A stretch of DNA of 64,000 nucleotides from Chloranthus sessilifolius (taxonomy: Eukaryota > Streptophyta > Magnoliopsida > Chloranthales > Chloranthaceae). The notes under the pieces were generated by a model. The model did no database searches. It was given only the letters and a program-made list of their open reading frames with translations, and was not told the origin of the DNA. Both the position numbers and the translations under genes were made by a program. The stretch covers positions 9,871,299 to 9,935,298 of the forward strand of contig CM037597.1 in the NCBI GenBank assembly GCA_021018995.1, given 5' to 3'. Shown here one piece after another: positions 12,227-23,263 of this stretch (position 1 is its first letter; every line of letters starts with the position of its first letter).

Positions 12227-15036
12227 AATACTGGTCTGTCATTGTGAAAACAATAATATTGATCAGTACATAGATTATAAAAACAATCATATCTATAATC
12301 CTCGTGGTTCGACCTAAAGCCATAGCTCTGATACTAATTGTGACAACCTACATTTCTGTACCCGAAAACTCGTGCCATCAGGATTATATCCCTTGATGAT
12401 CCCCAGAATAAACCAAGGAGTGTCTGCTCATCTAGCGAAAATCAGAGTAGACACAATCTAAAGTAGCAGATCGAGTCATTATATAAGGCTCTAAATAAAA
12501 AAGAAAAGAACAAACAATATATACAGGTATAATAAAAAGAATATATATCCTCAAAAAGGAAACAAGAAGAACCACTGGTGATGGACATCTATCACCCAAA
12601 ATAATGGTTCCCAATAGTGATTCTTATAGAATGTATAAGACTATAAGTAGACATCTATAGTAAATAAATAAAGAATAGTGGCCACCAGGCACACAGATAA
12701 TCCAAAATACATGTACAGATCCCAAAATATAAACTAAAATACCCAAGCTACTGATAGAACTTGTTAGCAGGGGTGTCAGTATCTTCCTCCTTAGCCTCTG
12801 CCTCCGCCTCGGGCTGATAATCCGGGTCACTCTCAGTACTAGGAGCCCTAGCCTCAGAACCTATGATATAAAATCAGGGTGAGCTAACCATCTAAGCTCA
12901 ATAGAAAAAACTCAATCAAATTGCATCTAAAATGTAAAACATGATTTGCATAATATAACTCAGAACAGATGATCAAATCAGAGAATACAGACAGATTGAT
13001 CAGATATTAGATACGAAACTTTAAAGAATAGACAAGATGCAGAATAATAGAAACAGACTTTATTATCAGGATTTTTAGATGCTATGCATATAGTATTTAG
13101 TGACTTAAATTCTATACTTAAATAACTCCCGTGAATATAGCACGTGGTAGTCAGATGTTTGCTGATGGGCAACCCCAACCATCGTCGTTCAATGAATAAT
13201 TTCAGATATTTGTATCAAGCCTCTTCAAAGGAGAGCAACTTGTGCTAAAGAGTTTACAAATTAGATACACGGATATCCCGCCGTACCGGTCGTGGGTATC
13301 CTGCCACGTCAGGGGGATTTGTCACATGAACTTTAAATCAATACACATACAGAGTATCGGGAATCAGATATTAGAGAATAGATAACATGAATAAGATAGC
13401 AGAGAATAGAGATAACAAAGCTTTTATTATATGTAAGGCATGCTTTTAAAACAGAAGAAGTCAGATACAGATGTTAAGAAACCATGCAGTCATAATCAGA
13501 TACAAGTTAAGCTGAATTTCCCCTACCTCAAAGCAAGTCTTTCTAAGTAAACTCAAAACTTTTTAAAGTGTCTCAATCTTGACCTAGACCATACAAATAG
13601 TGTACTAAGTGTCAAAAGGGTCAGAATACTAATTAGTACACTACCCAGCAGTGCCTTTTCCAGAAAATTAAAACAGGCCAAAACAGGGAATTCGATCGAT
13701 CAACTTCCCTATTTGATAGATCGGATTCACCATCTGATCGATCAATCACTTCATTTGATCGATCAGATCCATTAATCATTTACAGACTGAATAGAGGAAA
13801 TCTGATTGATCAACTCCCTATTTGATTGATTGGATTTATAATTTGATTGATCAATACTCATGCTTGATCGATCAGAACCCAAAATTTACATATACAGAAA
13901 AGAGGAATTTTGATCGATCAATCTCCCTATTTGATCGATTAATCCTTATATTTGATCGATCAAATTTTTAAAGTCAAAATTTCATAAAATCAGACCTCCT
14001 GTTATATAAGGCATTTATAAAATTTGATCGATCATTTTTCTAAAATGATCGATCAATCTCATAGTTCGATTGATCAATTCTCAATTGATCTATCAGATTA
14101 CCACTTGATCGATCACTCTTTAGTTTGATCGATCAGTTCCAAATTTAATCGATCAAATCCCAATTTGATCGATCAGATTTATCGGGCATGAATTTTCTAA
14201 AAATCACCCTCTTTTAGAAAATTGGGATCTAATCGATCGATCAAATCTCGAATTCGATCGATTAGATTATAATTTGATGATCAAATACTCAATTTGATCG
14301 ATCGGAAATGACAGCTTCTGTCATTAATGAGGTTCGTTGATTTTTAACCTATTTCAACCATAAATCATTATGATTCTCAATGAATCATACGAGCATTTAT
14401 ATACACATCTTTATGACATCTAAATCTCTAAAAAACGTAGTAACTCACCTCTTTTAGAGTCGCTTCTTGGTTCACTAAGATTGCAGCTCGAGGTGGGTTT
14501 CGGATTCAAGATTCGAGAGTTTTCTGATTCGAGCTCCCCGATGAACCAGAGGTGTATCACCACGTCAATAAACAGATGTGTATTGCCTTCCCAAATAGAT
14601 TCAACATACACATGTCGATTCCTTCACATTCTAAATCGTAGGATCCGTAATCTAGGGTTTCTCGGGCCTTGGTTTCACAGGGGGTTCTCTAGCATGAGCT
14701 TGCAAGCAAGGTTTTCAGAGTATGGAAGAGAGAATTGGTATTCTCTAATCTTCCTTCCCTTATAAGCTAACTAATGGAAATATCTAGGATATTTCTCCAT
14801 TTTTAATTCATTCGCTTCGGTGTTGAGCACATACACATACATAGTGTATAACATTCCACCATGTATCTCCTTAGATCTCAGATTTGCATAATACGTGACT
14901 TATGACTTCATGTGCTTACAGATTAATAATATCAATACTAATATTATTATTATAAAATTTTAAGTTTATCTCATTTTCCGTGCCAGGCATGTATACCAAA
15001 GCAGTTAAGTGTGTTTCAGATTTTAGGGTCGTTACA
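11923..15036 (-). mobile_element. Ty3/Gypsy LTR retrotransposon fossil: one LTR plus gag start
   Basis: On the minus strand the LTR (about 12341-15036) starts TGTAACGACCC and ends GGTTGTCA, followed by a primer site TTAGTATCAGAGCTATGG (initiator Met tRNA type). Gag then opens at 12226 and is cut at 11918-11922, where it meets KNOX sequence. The remainder of the element and the second LTR are absent, so it is broken: a fragment left by recombination or truncation. Gag N-terminus and LTR ends place it in the same lineage as the fossil at 1-2603. Confidence 0.85.
13690..14310. repeat. GATCGATC palindrome array inside the LTR
   Basis: At least 13 exact GATCGATC words, nearly all in the setting TTGATCGATCA, plus several one-base variants (GATTGATC, GATAGATC, AATCGATC) lie in about 620 bases. 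Spacing is irregular (about 20-60 bases), so this is not a simple tandem satellite. Spacers look like 'aattctcaa', 'cctattt' and similar AT-rich words. Confidence 0.9.
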
Positions 15037-15087
15037 CAAATCATACTTTTAAATTGAAAATATAATCGCCACAATTTCTATAATGCA

Positions 15088-15142
<55 letters not shown>

Positions 15143-15245
15143 TGAAATGTAACTTCTAGAAGCTCCTTTGGAGAGATTACTGAGTTGCATTTCAATCTTT
15201 CTCAAGAAAGTCGTCGCTTCATTGAATGGCCCTGCTAAATCTAAC
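15037..15245 (-). repeat. Right copy of the ~200-bp KNOX exon/intron duplication
   Basis: Direct counterpart of 11727-11922. It abuts the LTR end at 15036 exactly where the shared 'caaatcatactttt' begins. Its (TA)n(GA)n run (15089-15138) is longer than in the left copy. Confidence 0.85.
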
Positions 15246-15490
15246 TTATACTTCATTAAAATATGACAATAAGTTTCCTGTTTAACATTAAACCAAAAAA
15301 AGAACACTTAATTAGAGACTATTTTGCATTTACAACAACAAAGAGAGACAGAAGAGAGAGAGAGAGAGACCATGAACTCATCAAGCTTGGGATCAGATCC
15401 TAAACGAGTCGACATGGCGTTTCTTTTATAATCATCATTTTCTCGCTGTATTTTATTTAACAGAGAAGCTATTTTCGGAGGAGCTCCAAC
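15142..15490 (-). pseudogene. KNOX class I homeobox gene fragment (KNOX1 end and KNOX2 exons)
   Basis: Two exons read in the right order and phase on the minus strand. The first (15490-15371, 40 codons) follows a CAG acceptor and gives VGAPPKIASLLNKIQREND up to LGSDPKLDEFM, then a GT donor. The second (15277-15142) follows an AAACAG acceptor and gives ETYCHILMKYKLDLAGPFNE, then ATTFLRKIEMQLSNLSKG, then a GT donor. Both exon borders match those of KNAT2/KNAT6-type class I KNOX genes, which encode TALE homeodomain regulators of shoot meristems. The upstream exon (SHPLYPRLL..DCQK) was not found, and the ELK and homeodomain exons are absent: the retroelement LTR follows 105 bases after the second exon. 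Changes such as DCQK loss, GPFNE for RPFDE and a missing 3' half make this a gene relic. A gene with very long introns is less likely. Confidence 0.8.
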
Positions 15491-16549
15491 CTGAAACCAC
15501 CAACGATAACAAAGAGGACTCATTACCATAAAATTCTAAAAAATAAGCCATAAATAATGTACAAAAATTAAGAAAATATTAATAAGCGATGACAACCGAC
15601 GGTTCTGAGATGGATGATAAACGAGAAACGAGAAACGACAGAAAAAAGTGATTTTGAGACAGAAATTTAATGGAAACTAACGAAAATTTCATAGGGAGAG
15701 TTGGCTAGGTCAATCTAGCTTAAATAGGATTATCATCTAAAGAAGAGATGTCACTTATCACCCTAACTTGCTCCAAAAAAAATCTATAATAATACATTTG
15801 TAAGAGCCTTTTTATATGGTCAGTAGTACAGGTAGCTGTTTCGGTACACTCTATGGGCCATAAACATTTCAACATCTATGAAGAGGAACAAATATTGTCA
15901 AATGAACATTAATAAGTACTCATAGGTTAGCTTTTGCATTAATTAAAGGAGTATTGTCCAAGATTGTCTAAGAAAATATCAACTCCAATAAATTTAATAA
16001 ATTATTAATAATAGATAGGGTTGTAGGTTAGCTCATTATCTACTGCGGAAGTTGTACAAAGATGGGATAGGAAATGGTATTTTACACTATTTAAAGTATG
16101 CTTATTTAATGTTTGGCTGAATGATATACTCAAACCCTCTAATTTAATTACATATTAAGCAAACTTGGTGGAGAAGGTAGAATTTTTTTTAATATAATTT
16201 CTAAAGGTTAGTTGTACAATGATAGGATAGGAAGTGGTACTTTACACTATTTGAAGTTGTACAAAGATGGAAAGTGATACTTTAAACTGTTTGAAGTTGT
16301 AAAAGGATGAAAAATTACTAATAATACCCTATAAAAATAACAAAAGACAAGTAAGAATCTTCAAAATATTAGCATCTATCACTGTTAGTATTGGAAACCT
16401 ATAAATTAAGTTGGCTTTTTCTAAAATTGCCCTCCCCATCTTTTCCTTTTCTTTCAAGTATTTGCATAAAAGCATTATACTATGTCTAAATAAATATAAT
16501 TATTTTTGTCATTATGAAAAAAAGAGACCAAATTGTTAAACTATCAATT

Positions 16550-16551
<2 letters not shown>
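15491..16551. other. KNOX upstream intron or intergenic; no exon found
   Basis: This should be the intron or 5' side of the KNOX fragment on the minus strand. I looked for the first KNOX1 exon and did not see it. Local direct repeats occur near 16065-16300 ('gttgtacaaagatgggataggaaatggta' and relatives). Confidence 0.4.
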
Positions 16552-16599
<48 letters not shown>

Positions 16600-16889
16600 C
16601 ACACGGGGAGACTCTATAGGTAAGCTCTACAGGGTTTAATCCTGCACAGTGTCATTTGAGTGTTAAGTGGCACGTAATATGAAATTCAAGTACCAAGACC
16701 ACTTGCATGAGATCGATTAAGTCCACCTCAGAATAAAAAAATTAAAACGATAGCTAGTCCAAACATAAAATTGTGGTCAAAGGTAGAAAAAAATCAATGC
16801 ATCAGGTGTTGGGTGTCACCTAAAAATACTTTTTTTAGATCATGCGTCACATAACATGTGATCTCGCCATTAGTGCACCGTTCAAACAT
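16552..16889. mobile_element. Micron-like MITE after a (TA)n run
   Basis: A (TA)n tract (16552-16596) is followed by about 290 bases that align with 49281-49640: 'actctata', 'gtgtcatttgagtgttaagtggc', 'gagatcgattaagtccacc', 'agatcatgcgtcac' and a terminal 'gttcaaac'. In the 49 kb copy the 'gttcaaac' runs straight into the next (TA)n, as in rice micron elements, which insert in TA microsatellites. Here the far TA run is missing and the body meets the inverted arm. Confidence 0.6.
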
Positions 16890-17932
16890 TGCATCACTAG
16901 TGCCTGGGCCCTTTATGAGAGAGAGAAATATGGTAATATAGTTAGAACAAAGGGCGATGATAGTTCACTAAAATTCTAGATCACATGCCGCATGATCGCG
17001 AGTTATACCCATCCTCTAATGGCTAGTCTTATAGGGTTTTAATTTATTTTTTTATGATCATTTTGCCTTTCAAATATCAGGTTTCCCATCCACCCCTAAA
17101 CCTGGTACATTGAAAATTTCCATCTGTGACCAAATTTTGAATATTCTGATGATACACAATCGAATTGAAATGAGAATTATCGTTTTTAATCAAATAATAT
17201 AAACTTTAACACACGCACAGATGAAAAAATTTGGTCTCCACTCCTGAGTCGACCCCTCATAGCACCCTGTACACATGGGTTAGGATTTAAGAATGGTTAA
17301 TAGCTTGTTTAGAGAAAGGTGAAAATACCTATGCTACTTAATTCGCTGATTCGCTTGATTTGAATTTAAGTTTGAAATTGATAATTCGCAATTTGTAAAT
17401 GAATCCAATCCGCTGGGATAGGATCAATTTTAAAATTATTTTATTAATTACATAAATTCTTAAGTTCATAACATCTCTTTACACTTTTAAAACTTTAAAT
17501 GGATCCAATTCGCAAGAATTAATTCGACAATACACTTGTTATGCCGAATTTGATTCGCAATTCGCTGAGTGAGCAAATTAGGTAACATAAGGTAAAGCTA
17601 GTACTTCAACGGATCAAGCCGACCCATTGCCCGACCCAACTTTATACTACGCCAGCACGTAAACATGACCCATTATGCCGGGTTGAGGAAGCTTTCAACC
17701 CAACCATAGTATCAGGTCGGGTCGGACAGAGATTCCAATCGAGTAGATATATGTAAAATATAACAGGTTTAGGGGGGGTCTAGGGATGTCGGCAAGTAAG
17801 ATTGGGTGCTCGGGAGTATACGCTTGACATGACATGAACGAATAGTGAACACTAAACTGATGAGTGGTTATATGCCCGATCCAATCCATCCCTAAAAAGT
17901 TACTCGACTTGACCCGACGTGGTACAAAATCC
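16890..17932 (-). repeat. Right arm of the ~1.05 kb inverted repeat pair
   Basis: Inverse counterpart of 6128-7228. The outer end is near 'gacccgacgtggtac' and the inner end near 'gcatcactagtgcc'. It is rich in GGGTCGGG/CCCGACCC words on the outer third and AT-rich inside. Confidence 0.75.
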
Positions 17933-18063
17933 ACTAAAGGCTCTAGTCCCTTTATATTTTACTTAAGAATATTGGGGCAACCCTACCCAAAGATTGAGTC
18001 AAATGCTCCTGCCGACCTGATCCCGACAGGTGAAGAAGGTTATGGGTTCAACCCAATTCAAAA
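17933..18063. other. Short gap with giant-MULE target duplication
   Basis: The gap ends with ACCCAATTCAAAA (18051-18063). The same 13 bases recur at 45794-45806, immediately outside the other end of the large element, in the same orientation. Confidence 0.7.
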
Positions 18064-18165
18064 AGAAAAATACCCAGCGGGTCCCAACTCTAGCGTTATT
18101 TACCTGACAGGGTCCCTACTTCATGAAATAACCCAGTAGGGTCTGAGACCCTCAAACTTTTCAGT
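18064..18165 (+). repeat. Left terminal inverted repeat of the giant MULE
   Basis: Contains TACCCAGCGGGTCCCAACTC and ACTTCATGAAATAACCCAG, both found inverted at the right end. The spacer between the two blocks (about 26 bases) differs from the right end (about 14), so the repeat is imperfect. A second 'acctgacagggtccc' lies in the spacer and resembles 'acctgcaagggtccc' deeper in the right end. Confidence 0.7.
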
Positions 18166-20080
18166 TTGTGGGTTTTAACTTCAAATGAAGATGAAACGTA
18201 CGTAATAAAAGGGTAAAAAAGATAATATACGAAAAATATGAAATGACAAAAATGTCATCGTTTTAAATAAGCTGAAAAGTCATCGTTTTAAATAACGAAA
18301 ATGCTATCGTTATAAATAAAACGAGCGGGCATTCCTTCTTTCCTCTCATCTTCGTTTGAAACCCTTCTTCCCTCCCAAGGCATTGCAGTCCCTGTCGGAT
18401 CTCATCACCGTTGATAAAAGTTTGTCGGTCGCCGTTGCAATTGAAAGAAGACTTGAGGTCGAAAGAAGACTTGTAGAGAAACCCATAAAGGTCATTTAAA
18501 ATTTTTTCCCATTTGTAAAACTATAATTTTTAGGGTTTAGGGTTATGATTTTGGTTTGTTTCCATTTGTAAAACTCTAATCTTTAGGGTTTATAGTTATG
18601 ATTTTGGTTTTTGTGGAAATAAAGTAGAACCAACCAAGAGAAAAGGGAAAAAAAAAAAAAAATCCTCTGGTTGAATCTCTGAGTCATAGACTGCTTAGGT
18701 GATTATTTAGGCTTCTGTTATGCGATTGTGTTCATCGTGTCTTAGTTTAAATTTTATTCATTTTTTTCTAATTAAATTTTTTTCCCTTTTTTCTGTTTTA
18801 CTTCATCTGAAATTGAATTTACTGAGTTATGGATCCATGAATCGATTAGGTAAAAAATGATTATCTCATGTCTAATCCATTTTTTAGGTCTCGACGACTT
18901 ATATATCATAGTATTTTTTTTTTAGAATTTCAAGCTTTCAATAATCTATAATTAATATGTAATTTGTTTGTGTTATTTTAATTGGTAGTATGAAATTTAT
19001 TTGCATCAGTTTTATTTTTCAATTTTCGTTTTAGGGCATAAATGGACTATCATAAGTAGCTTTAATGATCTTAACTATCCCCCTTTTCACTCCCTAACTT
19101 CTGATATTACAGAGAAACTCATAATTAGGGTTTAGGGTTATGATTTTAGTTTATTTTCATTTACAAAACTCTAATTTTTAGGGTTTAGAGTTATGATCTT
19201 GGATTGTTGGAAATGAAATAGAGTTTACCCTAACTCGATACAAATAGGGACATTAATTTTATCATATTTTTATATTTTTTTAAACACTGATCTTTAGAGT
19301 TTAAGCTTATTTTTTTCTTTGTTCGTAAGTAATTATAAAAATTCATAAATTTTAGGGTTTGTATACTGTTATATATGGCGAATTATCTTTCTGACCTATA
19401 TTGTATAGATTGAATTATTTGTTTGAATCGAAATGTGATTTTTAATTTTTATAGAATATAAAACTATGATCTAGAAAATAAATTTTTTATTATTTATCAA
19501 TTTTGCATGTGTAAAGACATGCTTCCATTATACATTGATAAAAAAATTAGAACAATCATAGCAGTGGTAAGTCATGATAAGTCTTTTAGATCGTATCGTC
19601 CATTTATTAGTCAGTTGCTTCTCGATGACATGATGAGTCTTTTATAAGACCGTATTGTCTATTTATAAGTTAGGATCTTGTAGAAGACATAATCAGATCA
19701 GCCTTTTATAAGTCAGTATCTTCGTTAGACAGTTTCTTCTTTTAGACACGATCAGTTGTTTCTATATAAGATGCATCGTAGTTTGTATATAAGACTGTGA
19801 TGTCCTTTTGTTAGGTAGTGTCTTCTTTAAAACATGATTAGTGTCTTCTTTAAGATATTAGTGTTTAAGATTTTTTTTTTTCTTATTTGGCTTTTATATA
19901 AGACGCATCGTAGAAGTATGAAACAAAATATTAGGATCACCAATTAATTGTTTGTGGTTGTATTCTCCGTACCAATCCGAGTTGGATAATCCTTATATTT
20001 GTAGGCTTTACATGTAGTTGCGTTATGGGTACTGACACAATTATACTAGTATGTGGCTATAATGGGCTATTTAATCTTTA
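18166..20080 (+). promoter_or_regulatory. 5' region of the MULE with telo-box repeats
   Basis: Four copies of a unit of the form 'aaaactctaatttttaggg' plus 'tttagggttatgattttggtt' lie at about 18515-18560, 18561-18615, 19120-19165 and 19166-19205. Further AGGGTTT words lie near 19350. AAACCCTA-type telo-boxes are known promoter elements of plant translation and cell-cycle genes, so a promoter role for the transposase downstream is plausible but inferred. A block of 'gtcttttataagac' palindromic words follows at 19570-19910. No coding exon is recognised. Confidence 0.45.
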
Positions 20081-20175
20081 TTGAGTTGGATAATATCTTA
20101 TATATTAATATATGTAGGCTTCACATGCAGGTGCATTATGAGTATTGATATAGTTATACTAGTATGTCACTATAA
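19979..20175 (+). repeat. Tandem duplication of the transposase start region
   Basis: The ~90-base unit 'gagttggataat..gtaggctttacatgtag..ATG..attatactagtatgtggctataatgggct' (19979-20064) is repeated with changes at 20083-20175. Each copy holds a splice-acceptor-like 'gtaggct(t/c)acatg(t/c)ag', an ATG and the codons for I-L-V-C-x-Y-N-G. The gene therefore has two candidate starts; only the second leads into the open frame. Confidence 0.7.
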
Positions 20176-23100
20176 TGGACTATTGAAAGTTCAAAGAAAT
20201 AATATAATATATAGTGGCAGAAAATATAAACAAAAATCGATTAGCCAAGATGCAACATATAATGAATTTATTGGAAAGTTGTATGACTTGTGTAAGTCAA
20301 TATCGAAGCAAATAGATCTAAGGTTTAGATATAGATACCCGACTACCGAAGGGAGTTTTATTTTTGATATAGACAATGAGACCGACTATAATGACATGAT
20401 GACCCTATGCCCTATTGACTGTCCTCACATTGTCCTATATATTTCTGAAAAAACCGTAGAGTCAAAAAAGGTTAACGAGCATAAAAGAAAGAAAAGTCTG
20501 GAGACAGGAATGCTAGGGAGGTATGTGCTAGTAGATTAGAAGTAAATATAATTAAATTTGTTTAGTAGTCAAACATTCCATGCCTTTTGTTGCTTATTTG
20601 GTGGTGAAAAATCCGACGGCTCGCAGAGTAAAGGTGTTGGATGTAATAAACAACATAACCGCTACAATGAGAGGAAATGGAGACATTTAGGTAAGTCGAT
20701 GAAGTTATATGTCTGTTATTTAATATTAATTGAGAAATTATTAATAAGTTTTCTGATATATATTGATATGCTTTCGATCGTAGAATTACTCATGACCGCA
20801 TGTTTCCTAATTCAAGAGCACATCAAACTCACCGATCGCGCTATCAATCTGACCCACGATAGTGAGTCTTGTATATTATTTTTTATTTAGTTTGCAATTG
20901 TTTTCTTATACACATACTACTCAACCTCTTGCAATGCTTATGATTTAGTTTTTCGCCCCCTATTGTCGAAGAAAAACGTGAACGGAGTACCAGTTTTAGG
21001 TGGGTTTATCTCCCATTTCCTTTTTAAAAGGACGAGTTTTATTAATAAGGAATCGCATACTTTGGTTGATACTTATGAGTAATTTTATAGTTTCGAGCAT
21101 TCACGTCTATTTTCACATCCCCTCCCCGACACTCGTGTAGAGGATAAAGTAATTGAAGAGGAAAAAGTATATGAAGACTCAAATTCGATAAAAAATTTTC
21201 CGCCAATTCAGAGGCGACTATGAATTGAGTATGTGCATAATCATATGTAATATTATAGTCATATCTCACATATGAATGACACCTTGTATATCTATTTTAA
21301 TTGAAGGAACGAGAGTACTCCGCCATCGAGGACATGAGTTTCCAGTTCAGTTAGTACCCAGAATTACAGTATCGAGGAACTATCAGGAGACGATGAGATT
21401 ACTGAATATACGGGCTTAGATAACGACTCGAGTTATTCAGTTAGAGTGAGATTTCAGGGACGAATTATTGGGAATAAATTAAAATATGCAGACTTCGAAA
21501 TTAAAGATGATAGCTTGGAAGGAGGGAGTTTCGCAAGGAAGACGAGATTGGATAGGATTGGAAATACATCTTTGACTGTCAGAAATTTTTTTTCTTATCG
21601 AAAAGAATTTCTCACTACCTTGAAGAATAATATTGTGCTGGAAAACTTTCAATTGAAATCAATAAAGATAACTAAGAGGATTGTTGCTGCTAGATGTGCG
21701 GACAATATTTATCTATGGCGTATTCGCGCGAGTAGGGGCAACGTCGATGGCTATTCTTTCGTAATTAAAATAATGAATCCCAAACACAACCACAGTCCAC
21801 TTAGTGTAGCTATGCAAAAAAAGGAAGGTCATTGATAAGCCTCAAGTGATTGGGTAGCTTCTAAAATAATAAATATAATGAAGGATGCTACTGATTATAC
21901 GCCTGCCAAAATTATCTTTGAAATCTAAACAAATTGGGGGGTTATAATAAGTTATCGTAAAGTGTGGAAGGTGAAAGAGATAGCGTTGGCTAACATTAGG
22001 GGTGGTTGAGAGTCGTCTTATGCTATTCTCTCTTTGTATATTGCAAAATTGCATAGATCTTATCCCGACGCCTTCACGAAACTATAATGTTTGTATAATG
22101 ACTCATTCCTTAGATTTTTTTTGGCATTCATTCCCTCTATCGATGGATATAGAAGAACGTTGATGCCCATAATTTTGATTGACGGAACACACTCAAAAGG
22201 TAAATTTTTTTGCCCGATGCTAATTGCGAAAGGTGTCGACGGCAACAACGATTTGTTCCCCATTGCTTTTTACTATAGTTGATAGTGAAACAGAAGATGC
22301 TTGGGAATGGTTTCTTCGATGTCTTCGAGAAGCGATCATGGGTGATGATAGATCAATTGTCATAATTTTTGACCGTGCGGATGCAATTAGATTGACGGTT
22401 TCAAAAGTATTTTTCAATGCCACTCATAGGAGAAGTTTAGGAATCCGGCTTTGTGGAGTCAACTCTGGCCTATTGGTCGGGCATATACCGTAAAAGAACA
22501 TGATGACCTACTGACAAAACTTTAGGGTGTGAGCCCTGCTAGTGTAAAATATCTTCAACAGGGTGAACGATGGCGGTGGTCTAGAGCGCTCTTCCTTAAT
22601 CGTATATATGATCTTTTGACTACAAATATGTCTGAGTGTTTGAACAAAATCCTAGTTCATGCTAGAGGTCTATCAATAATAGCCCTTATTGAAACAACGA
22701 GGAAGAAAGTTGCCCAACTTTTTTATGACAGAGCTATAAAATGTCAGAAGTTGTTGAAGGGTTTAACCACATATGCATCTGATATCTTGGAAGAGGCTGA
22801 TGAAGCAGTTAGATTTTGTCAAGTTCTACCGTCATAACCCAATATTTTTGAGGTATCAACATCGACATTTAAGTATAATGTACATTTAGATAAGAGGTTT
22901 TATTCATGTCGATGTTTTAACGTTTTGGGCCTCCCTCGTATCCATGCGATGACTACCATTCATTAGATTAATGCAGATCCATCGATATATTATGAGGAAT
23001 GGCATAATGTTGCACGGTATTGCGAGACATACAGTAAGGCAATTGAATTGATTCTAGACGAATCTCAATGGCACGTCAAGCATGTTAGTCCTGTCGTTCA

Positions 23101-23263
23101 CCCGCCTCACTACAGGAACCCCTCAGGTCACCCAAAAAAAAGGAGGTTGAAATCCGTACTTGAGAAAAATAGAGAATGCATTGTACAACTTGTAAGTAGG
23201 AGGGACACAATTGTTCAACTTGTCAAGGACCATAGTTGGAAAAATGTAAAACTAAATAATTAA
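20081..23263 (+). pseudogene. MURA-like transposase (MULE), broken
   Basis: DDE transposase of Mutator-like elements. In order: a PB1-like N-terminal exon (20081-20539; VILVCHYNGLL, FRYRYP, DFDIDNETDY), which fits best with the ATG at 20138. Next come poorly conserved exons (20560-21420), then the MuDR DNA-binding region (21446-21835; ARCADNIYLWRI, NHSP). The MULE catalytic domain follows at 22120-22490, with ILIDGTHSKGKFF, GVDGNNDLFPIAF and, in the next frame, IVDSETEDAWEWFLRCL. Then come MSECLNKILVHAR (22629-22667) and a SWIM-type end at 22890-22960 reading RFYSCRCFNVLGLPRIHAM. The usual PC of the SWIM finger is PR here, so one zinc ligand is lost. Stops after 21833, around 21925 and near 22010, plus a frameshift near 22270, show it is dead. 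Domain order is that of typical plant MURA proteins (700-900 residues). Confidence 0.85.

Noticed and set aside
15041-15529. Two minus-strand ORFs running on as SLSLSLSIYIYI and VSLSLSSVSLCCC
   Set aside because: The Ser/Leu and Tyr/Ile tails are translated (GA)n(TA)n intron sequence. Only the parts up to the GT donors are KNOX coding.
18530-19370. Interstitial telomere scar
   Set aside because: TTTAGGGTTTAGGG occurs as two-repeat words within longer duplicated units, not as an uninterrupted telomeric tract.
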